Assembly: GCA_023379725.1 (NCBI GenBank)
Contig: JAMCPC010000002.1
Location: 1 to 11,388 of the forward strand
From: Actinomycetota bacterium
GTDB lineage: Bacteria > Actinomycetota > Acidimicrobiia > Acidimicrobiales > JAMCPL01
Length of the DNA: 11,388 nucleotides
Reading direction: 5' to 3'
Shown: one piece after another, positions 6,784-11,388 of the stretch
Position numbering within the stretch: position 1 is the first letter of the stretch
Layout of the letters: each line of letters begins with the position of its first letter
Program-made: the position numbers and the translations under genes
The notes under the pieces: model-generated
What the model was told of the DNA's origin: nothing
What the model saw: the letters and a program-made list of their open reading frames with translations, nothing else
Database searches by the model: none

Positions 6784-8355
6784 TTGAGCTACATAGCTGA
6801 TCACGCCGACAATAATCCAGACAAGCCAGCAATAATTACCTCTTGGGATAACAACGTGGTTACTTTCGGGCAATTGGACAAGAGATCGTCACGTCTGGCC
6901 AATTTGATATCTAAGAGAGGCATCCAGGAGGTCTCAAACTTAGCCATGTGGATGAAAAATGGACCTCAATTCTTGGAGGCAGCTTGGGCAGCACAGCGAT
7001 CAGGAAAATACTATACCCCCCTATCGACCAGACTAACACCTGCTGAAGCTGCATATATTATATCTGATTGCGATGCTACTGTACTGGTAGTGTCGGATGA
7101 ATTAACCGAAAGTGCTGTGAAAGCGCTTGAAATATTGGATAGCGAATATGGTGGACAGGAAAACATCAAAGTGAAATTGGTTACAGGGACAACCGATTAT
7201 TCCGATGTATTTGAGTCGTACGAGAGGCTGATTGAAAACGAAGAAGAGCTTCCAAAGGATAGAGAAAAAGAGGGGCAAGACATGCTTTACTCCTCAGGCA
7301 CCACTGGGAAGCCCAAGGGTGTACGGCTTTCTCTTCCACAAGGCCCTATAGGTAGCCCTACCCCAGTATCCATGGTTGCTCAAGGTCTTTACGGCATGGA
7401 TGATTCCTCCATATACCTCTCTCCTGCCCCGTTGTATCATGCCGCACCACTGCAATTTACTATGGCTGCACTGCGAATTGGGGCTACCACCGTGGTAATG
7501 GACAAATTCGATCCACTGGATTTTCTTCGTACCATTGAGCACTACAAAGTGACTCATACACAGGTGGTACCCACCATGATGGTCAGGCTGGCAAAGATGC
7601 CAAGGGAGGTGCGTTCGCAATTTGACATTTCATCCCTAAAATGTATGTTGCATGCTGCTGCTCCATGTCCTGTGGACATTAAAAAACAAATAATTGAGTG
7701 GCTTGGACCTGTAGTATACGAATACTACGCTGGAACCGAACGAAACGGATTCTGTGCGATAGATTCAAACGAATGGCTTACACATCCTGGTTCGGTAGGT
7801 AGATCATTGATTGGAAAAGTGCATATTCTGGATGAAGAGGGCAATGATCTCCCGCCAGGAGTAGCAGGCACGATTTACTTCGAGGGTACAATGCCGTTCG
7901 AGTACTACAAAGACCCCGACAAAACAGCCTCAAGCAGGAACAAACAGGGCTGGACTACATTGGGCGATATCGGGTATCTGGATGATGAGGGCTATCTCTA
8001 TCTAACTGACCGTAAAGCATTCATGATAGTCACTGGGGGTGTGAACGTATACCCCCAAGAGGCAGAGAACCTGTTGATTACACATCCTGCCGTCGTAGAT
8101 GCCGCTGTGTTCGGTATACCAAATGAGGAATTTGGAGAGGAAGTAAAAGCTGTCGTGCAGCCCACCAATATGAATGAGGCAGGTCCGGAACTGGAAGCTG
8201 CACTTATAACTTATCTAAAGACAAGATTGGCAGATATCAAATGCCCCAGGTCTATCGATTTTGAGGACGAACTACCCAGGGCTCCAAACGGGAAGCTGTA
8301 CAAGCAGCAATTGCGCGACAGATACTGGGAAGGAAGGCAGTCAAAAATTATCTGA
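6784..8355 (+). CDS. Acyl-CoA synthetase (AMP-forming, fatty-acid--CoA ligase family)
   Basis: This ANL-superfamily enzyme should activate a carboxylic acid with ATP and load it onto CoA; chain length cannot be told from sequence. In 523 residues it shows the P-loop YSSGTTGKPKG (169-179), the acyl-pocket region PAPLYHAAPLQF (214-225), HAAAPCP (290-296), the A5-type motif EYYAGTERNG (313-322), LGDIGYLDDEGYLYLTDR (393-410) with the hinge, GGVNVYPQEAEN (418-429), and the C-terminal LPRAPNGKLYKQQLR with catalytic Lys 504. In the A5 region, relatives usually have GTEGNG; here an Arg follows TE. The start is TTG at 6784. It places LSYIADHADNNPDKPAII at the family's usual beginning, no in-frame ATG/GTG lies between it and the upstream stop at 6733, and no clear Shine-Dalgarno is seen. 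It may share the aceE transcript. Confidence 0.93.
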   Translation: MSYIADHADNNPDKPAIITSWDNNVVTFGQLDKRSSRLANLISKRGIQEVSNLAMWMKNGPQFLEAAWAAQRSGKYYTPLSTRLTPAEAAYIISDCDATVLVVSDELTESAVKALEILDSEYGGQENIKVKLVTGTTDYSDVFESYERLIENEEELPKDREKEGQDMLYSSGTTGKPKGVRLSLPQGPIGSPTPVSMVAQGLYGMDDSSIYLSPAPLYHAAPLQFTMAALRIGATTVVMDKFDPLDFLRTIEHYKVTHTQVVPTMMVRLAKMPREVRSQFDISSLKCMLHAAAPCPVDIKKQIIEWLGPVVYEYYAGTERNGFCAIDSNEWLTHPGSVGRSLIGKVHILDEEGNDLPPGVAGTIYFEGTMPFEYYKDPDKTASSRNKQGWTTLGDIGYLDDEGYLYLTDRKAFMIVTGGVNVYPQEAENLLITHPAVVDAAVFGIPNEEFGEEVKAVVQPTNMNEAGPELEAALITYLKTRLADIKCPRSIDFEDELPRAPNGKLYKQQLRDRYWEGRQSKII

Positions 8356-8396
8356 TTGACAGCCATGGGTAACATAGCTGAATTCAACTAAAAGTC

Positions 8397-8503
8397 CTGC
8401 GCCACTCACTGAACCACCAGTAATTATTATGACACTGAGGGAATTGCCAGACATGACCAGCGTATAGTCTGCGCCACTCACTGAACCACCATTAATTATT
8501 ATG
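8397..8503. repeat. Two 35-bp direct repeats, 72-bp period
   Basis: A 35-base unit beginning CTGCGCCACTCACTGAACCA and ending TAATTATTATG occurs at 8397-8431 and 8469-8503, identical except for one base (G8420 versus T8492). The 37 bases between them are unique. The pair lies in the 241-bp spacer between the ligase and the repeat-protein gene, upstream of the latter's promoter. Two copies are too few, and the setting wrong, for a CRISPR array. They could be regulator sites, a duplicated fragment, or members of a dispersed repeat family. Confidence 0.9.
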
Positions 8504-8558
8504 CCGATATAGCATTATGCACAATATGAACACAAACCGTGTATTTATTGCCACGCTG

Positions 8559-8590
8559 TGCTATAATATTATATAGAGGTACAAAAGGAG
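8559..8590 (+). promoter_or_regulatory. Promoter and ribosome binding site of the LRV-repeat gene
   Basis: TGCTATAAT (8559-8567) is a perfect extended -10 element, with no good -35 at the usual spacing, as is normal for extended -10 promoters. An alternative is TTGCCA (8548-8553) with TATATA (8570-8575) at 16-bp spacing. AAAAGGAG (8583-8590) is a strong Shine-Dalgarno nine bases before ATG 8600 and six before an alternative GTG at 8597. This gene therefore appears to be independently transcribed. Confidence 0.6.
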
Positions 8591-8599
8591 AGCAGAGTG

Positions 8600-9673
8600 A
8601 TGCTGGGTATGTGGAATCACCCGGAAAAAAACAATGGGTTGGACGAGAAAGGCCCAAGTGTAAGAAGTAGCAGTGTCGAAGGCGTAAAAACCTCCACTAC
8701 CAAGGGGAATGATACCACGAGTAGCAATGTCGAGCCGCCAAGCAATATCCCAGCTCTGAACAGCCTGATAAGACGTGTCCTGGATCCCGAGCCCAAGAAA
8801 AGAAAACTGGCAGCTGGAGAACGCAACCTTCACCCATTCATGCAGGCGTATCTCGCATTGGATGAGGACGAAAAAGTACGTGCAGAGTTGGCTGCTAATC
8901 CAACCATAGAAGTAGATGTAATCGCATATCTGGCCCATGACCAGAGTGAAGAGGTAAGGGTCAAAGTCGTAACAAGCCGTAGCATCACCCCCGACATTCT
9001 CGCTGGTATGGCCGAAGATGAATCATTTAACGTCCTGAGTGCAGTTGCCAAGAGTAGCGCGTGCCCTACCAATGTACTTGGATATCTGGCAAACAGCCCG
9101 AGTAGTGAGGTAAGGGCAGCAGTAGCTGCAAATAAAATGACAGATCCTTCTACTCTTGCAACTCTTGGAGAGGACGATGCCACTACCGTACGGCTGCAGG
9201 TGGCCAGAAATGATCATACACCCAAGCACACCTTGGTAGAGTTAGCAGGGGACGAGGACAGGTCGGTAAGAATGGCTGTATACAGCAATGCGTCCAGCTC
9301 CGATGAGATTCGCGATAAAGTAGAGAGCTATTCGGTCACTCTCTCTAAGGTACATCCTGCTCTCGATCCTACCAGTGATCCTGACTCGCTTGCAGCAATG
9401 GCTACCAGCGATAACTGGGTGGTACGCCAGGGTGTCGCAATGAACAAATCAGCACCAAAAGATCTGCTCATCGAATTGGCCAAAGATGCCAACTGGATGG
9501 TCAGAAGAGGAGTAGCATCCAACATAGCTGCCCCTGAATCTGCACTCTCTGATTTAGCACACGATACCAACAAGGATGTCCGCCAGGCAGTAGCGGACAA
9601 CCCTTCCGCAACAAAGGAAGTTGTCGAGCTGGCTCTGGCCAGTCTTTCCGTGGTATCGCATTCACGCAGTTGA
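8600..9673 (+). CDS. LRV/HEAT-like alpha-helical repeat protein, function unknown
   Basis: The 357-residue protein has no signal peptide or membrane segment, so it is probably cytoplasmic. Residues 1-75 are Ser/Thr/Asn-rich, likely disordered, ending in a basic patch PEPKKRK (63-69). From about 80 to 345 it is built of a repeat with an exact 26-residue period: the hydrophobic position of the D-x-x-x-x-VR-x-x-V/A pattern falls at 93, 119, 145, 171, 197, 223, 275, 301 and 327, with a degenerate unit around 249. Units read like DESEEVRVKVVTS..TPDILAGMA, matching the leucine-rich-repeat-variant (LRV) pattern, which folds as a helical solenoid for protein binding. The N-terminal Fe-S cluster of the Azotobacter LRV protein is absent (only one Cys, 155). 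The partner is unknown. The start is ATG 8600 (GTG 8597 also possible) with a strong ribosome binding site. Confidence 0.85.
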   Translation: MLGMWNHPEKNNGLDEKGPSVRSSSVEGVKTSTTKGNDTTSSNVEPPSNIPALNSLIRRVLDPEPKKRKLAAGERNLHPFMQAYLALDEDEKVRAELAANPTIEVDVIAYLAHDQSEEVRVKVVTSRSITPDILAGMAEDESFNVLSAVAKSSACPTNVLGYLANSPSSEVRAAVAANKMTDPSTLATLGEDDATTVRLQVARNDHTPKHTLVELAGDEDRSVRMAVYSNASSSDEIRDKVESYSVTLSKVHPALDPTSDPDSLAAMATSDNWVVRQGVAMNKSAPKDLLIELAKDANWMVRRGVASNIAAPESALSDLAHDTNKDVRQAVADNPSATKEVVELALASLSVVSHSRS

Positions 9674-9720
9674 CCGGCTTAGCCGGCGTAACGATGATAC
9701 CACCAGGTACTTTATCTGGT
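9674..9720 (+). other. Two small hairpins after the LRV-repeat gene
   Basis: CCGGC (9674-9678) pairs with GCCGG (9682-9686) around a TTA loop immediately after the stop codon. ACCAG (9702-9706) pairs with CTGGT (9716-9720). Neither is followed by a T-run, so an intrinsic terminator is not supported. They could slow transcription, stabilise the 3' end or shape the thiE leader. Confidence 0.4.
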
Positions 9721-9752
9721 CGGCAGAAACCCATAGTTGCTTACGAGACGCT

Positions 9753-9782
9753 AAACTAAAGCACTGTAAACTAAACCACTGT
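9753..9782 (+). repeat. 15-bp tandem repeat before thiE
   Basis: AAACTAAAGCACTGT (9753-9767) is followed directly by AAACTAAACCACTGT (9768-9782), 14 of 15 bases identical, ending three bases before the thiE ATG. It occupies the place where a Shine-Dalgarno would lie, and none is present. The A-rich unstructured sequence may itself aid ribosome entry. Its length (15 = five codons) keeps any upstream frame intact. Confidence 0.8.
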
Positions 9783-9785
9783 AAA

Positions 9786-10442
9786 ATGAACGACCAGCCC
9801 CTCAAAAAACCAGACCTGGACAGTAAAAGGCTGTACCTATGCGTACCAGCCAGGCCAGATATAGAACATTTTATATCTGAATGCATAAGAGGAGGAGTAG
9901 ACCTGGTCCAATTACGAGAAAAGCAGCTAGAAGCGCTCCAGCTAATCAACTACGCTCGTAAGGCAGTAAAGGTCTGTCACGATATGGGCATACAGTTTAT
10001 TATGAATGACAGACCTGATATTGCTCTCGAAGTTGAAGCCGATGGGGTGCATGTGGGACAAGACGACGTTCCACCTGAACTGGCACGCAAGATATTAGGG
10101 CAATCTGCCATTATCGGGCGTTCCACCCATGCTCACCAAGAGCTCCGTAAAAGTCTGGCAGAGCCTGTCGATTATATTTCCGCCGGGCCTGTAGTGCCCA
10201 CTCCCACCAAACCAGGAAGAGAGGGAACCGGGATTGACTACGCTGCATATACAAACAGCCAATCGCCAAGGCCAGTATTCGTGACTGGAGGAGTCACTCC
10301 AGAAACCATCCCATCACTTGTAAAAGTGGGAATCAAGCATTTCGTAGTAGTCAGGTATATTACTTTGGCTACAGACCCCTATCGTGCATCCAGGAACTTG
10401 ACAGAGGCAATCGAACAAGCACTGAACGAAAACACCGGATAG
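9786..10442 (+). CDS. thiE: Thiamine-phosphate synthase
   Basis: ThiE joins the pyrimidine (HMP-diphosphate) and thiazole phosphate halves to make thiamine monophosphate in the cytoplasm. The 218-residue TIM-barrel protein shows QLREK (42-46), FIMNDRPDIA (71-80), ADGVHVGQDDVP (85-96), IIGRSTH (109-115), DYISAGPVVPTPTKPG (129-144) and VTGGVTPETI (166-175), covering the known substrate- and phosphate-binding loops. The C-terminal FVVVRYITLATDP resembles actinobacterial ThiE. The frame is open upstream to 9621, but ATG 9786 gives the normal family length and start. The upstream part overlaps the LRV gene and looks non-coding. No other thiamine genes and no TPP riboswitch are visible. The product, once phosphorylated, is the cofactor of AceE encoded upstream. 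Confidence 0.95.
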   Translation: MNDQPLKKPDLDSKRLYLCVPARPDIEHFISECIRGGVDLVQLREKQLEALQLINYARKAVKVCHDMGIQFIMNDRPDIALEVEADGVHVGQDDVPPELARKILGQSAIIGRSTHAHQELRKSLAEPVDYISAGPVVPTPTKPGREGTGIDYAAYTNSQSPRPVFVTGGVTPETIPSLVKVGIKHFVVVRYITLATDPYRASRNLTEAIEQALNENTG

Positions 10443-10452
10443 TTCTTGCTCT

Positions 10453-11247
10453 CTACAATAATTTACAAACTACTTCCCATAAGGCATCACCTGCATCTAC
10501 CGGTACCAAGTGACCGACACCGGGCAACTCGGTAAGCGTCGTTTCAGGAATCATCTTGTCGACTTCCATAGCAACCTCTAACGGCACTTCTCTATCCTCT
10601 GCTCCCCACACAAGCCAGGTAGGACATGCTATCCCCACAAGATCATCTGCATAATTCTCTGCAAGAAGACGCACTAATATCTCTCTCATCACGCCGGTTG
10701 CATGTGCATAATCATACGAACCATACTTCCTTCGCAGATTCTCCATGTAACCCTCACTTATAATACCCATCTTGTACAGCCTCCTACCCAAGCGATAAAC
10801 CGGTGCAACTCTCCCCTGTTTTCTCCGCTGTCTACCAGAGTTCCCAAGATGCGCTGTACGAACCAGCGGTGCGCCTGTAAGTACAAGCGACCTGACCAGA
10901 TCTGGCCTGCTAGCTGCAAGCTTGACAGCTATTCTCCCTCCAAACGAATGCCCAATCACCACAACAGGTTCTCCTACTTCGCTATCCAGGAGCCTGGCCA
11001 TCAAATCTGCATACTCCTGACTACCCCAAGCTGTAACTGGTGGAGGCGTAGCGCCAAAACCAGGAAGATCGGGCACAAGTATCCCGCAGTCGCTTGCTAG
11101 AGCTGCCTCCTTATCCTCTGCTGTCTTTGGGAGAAGCGCCGCATAATCGCTATGGTCTCTCCCCCACCCGTGCAGTGCGAGTACTTTGATGGGATAAGAA
11201 CCAAAGATCTCACCAAATAAGTCTCCTCCTATAAATGACCTCAACAT
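10453..11247 (-). CDS. Alpha/beta hydrolase fold protein
   Basis: The 264-residue protein has the full alpha/beta hydrolase fold: LALHGWGRDHSDY (23-35, oxyanion region), VPDLPGFGAT (58-67), nucleophile elbow GHSFGG with Ser 101, acid Asp 218 in VWGAEDREVP and His 246 in PGVGHLVP. It could be an esterase, lipase or C-C bond hydrolase; the substrate cannot be predicted. The stretch RQRRKQGRVAPVYRLGRRLYKM (139-160) in the cap is strongly basic. No signal peptide is evident. The ATG at 11247 lacks a Shine-Dalgarno and has an A/T-rich upstream stretch. It lies 44 bases after xthA on the same strand, so co-transcription is plausible. Its stop codon is 10 bases from that of convergent thiE. Confidence 0.9.
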   Translation of the reverse strand: MLRSFIGGDLFGEIFGSYPIKVLALHGWGRDHSDYAALLPKTAEDKEAALASDCGILVPDLPGFGATPPPVTAWGSQEYADLMARLLDSEVGEPVVVIGHSFGGRIAVKLAASRPDLVRSLVLTGAPLVRTAHLGNSGRQRRKQGRVAPVYRLGRRLYKMGIISEGYMENLRRKYGSYDYAHATGVMREILVRLLAENYADDLVGIACPTWLVWGAEDREVPLEVAMEVDKMIPETTLTELPGVGHLVPVDAGDALWEVVCKLL

Positions 11248-11291
11248 ATATGTTATTTAATAATCTGCATTAGAGAACGTGCGCTGACCAC

Positions 11292-11388
11292 TCACTCATT
11301 TTCAATCCACGCCATAACCGGTATATGATCAGAGGGCTTATCGCCCTTACGCGCGTTCCTGTCCATCAGGCTAAAGCTGCATCTCGAC
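11292..11388 (-). CDS. xthA: Exonuclease III family, C-terminal end only
   Basis: The minus-strand frame from the right edge to TGA 11294-11292 encodes the last 31 or so residues, including MDRNARKGDKPSDHIPVMAW. The K-P-S-D-H-x-P-V motif contains the catalytic His of the ExoIII/AP endonuclease family, which cuts DNA at abasic sites and trims 3' ends during base excision repair. The preceding CSFSLMDRNARKGDK fits the actinobacterial-type ExoIII end. Most of the gene lies outside the window, so the call rests on this motif alone. Confidence 0.8.
   Translation of the reverse strand, partial: SRCSFSLMDRNARKGDKPSDHIPVMAWIENE

Noticed and set aside
8397..8503. CRISPR array
   Set aside because: There are only two repeat copies, no third unit, no cas genes, and the spacing and A/T-rich tail are unlike CRISPR repeats.
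9674..9785. TPP riboswitch upstream of thiE
   Set aside because: The 112-base leader lacks the conserved CTGAGA and the GATAATGCCAGCG-like core elements; only two small hairpins are present.
9621..9785. N-terminally extended ThiE starting at 9621
   Set aside because: The extension overlaps the LRV-repeat gene, shows no ThiE similarity, and the internal ATG 9786 gives the normal family length.

Overview
The window reads as ordinary chromosomal DNA of a bacterium, most likely a member of the Actinomycetota with moderate G+C (roughly half) and a tolerance for ATA, AGA and AGG codons. The evidence is indirect. There is a homodimeric AceE-type pyruvate dehydrogenase E1, an acyl-CoA ligase and a ThiE whose conserved stretches look actinobacterial, a tight yifB-dprA pair, and several genes with no Shine-Dalgarno sequence, one with a -10 box abutting its start codon. 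The genus cannot be named from the sequence alone. No phage, insertion sequence, CRISPR array, rRNA or tRNA was seen.

Layout. Positions 1-2991 (minus strand) hold a DNA-uptake/recombination pair: yifB (ComM-type AAA+ protein) followed by dprA, which runs off the left edge. The junction between them carries an odd 143-bp insertion with a duplicated start region. Positions 2992-3338 are a 347-bp stretch without a convincing gene; they hold a perfect 17-bp palindrome, a weak terminator-like hairpin downstream of rnhA, and a small ORF that may be a relic. rnhA (RNase HI) lies at 3339-3851 (minus) and is divergent from aceE (4011-6713, plus). aceE is followed by a fatty-acyl-CoA ligase (6784-8355), then a 241-bp spacer with two copies of a 35-bp direct repeat, a LRV/HEAT-like repeat protein (8600-9673) with its own good promoter and ribosome binding site, and thiE (9786-10442). 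On the minus strand, convergent with thiE, are an alpha/beta hydrolase (10453-11247) and the 3' end of an exonuclease III gene (11292-11388).

How the genes fit together. The minus-strand genes are mostly nucleic-acid maintenance: DprA and YifB/ComM act on incoming single-stranded DNA, RNase HI removes RNA:DNA hybrids, and ExoIII repairs abasic sites. The plus-strand genes centre on acyl-CoA and thiamine metabolism: AceE makes acetyl-CoA using thiamine diphosphate, ThiE makes thiamine phosphate, and the ligase makes acyl-CoA. These links are consistent with biochemistry, but neighbourhood alone does not prove co-regulation. No TPP riboswitch was found.

I found no clearly new multi-gene system. 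The most unusual items are the duplicated yifB/dprA junction with an internal DTGGW motif resembling a Der GTPase, the insertion in DprA, the strictly 26-residue-periodic repeat protein, and the 35-bp direct repeats upstream of it.
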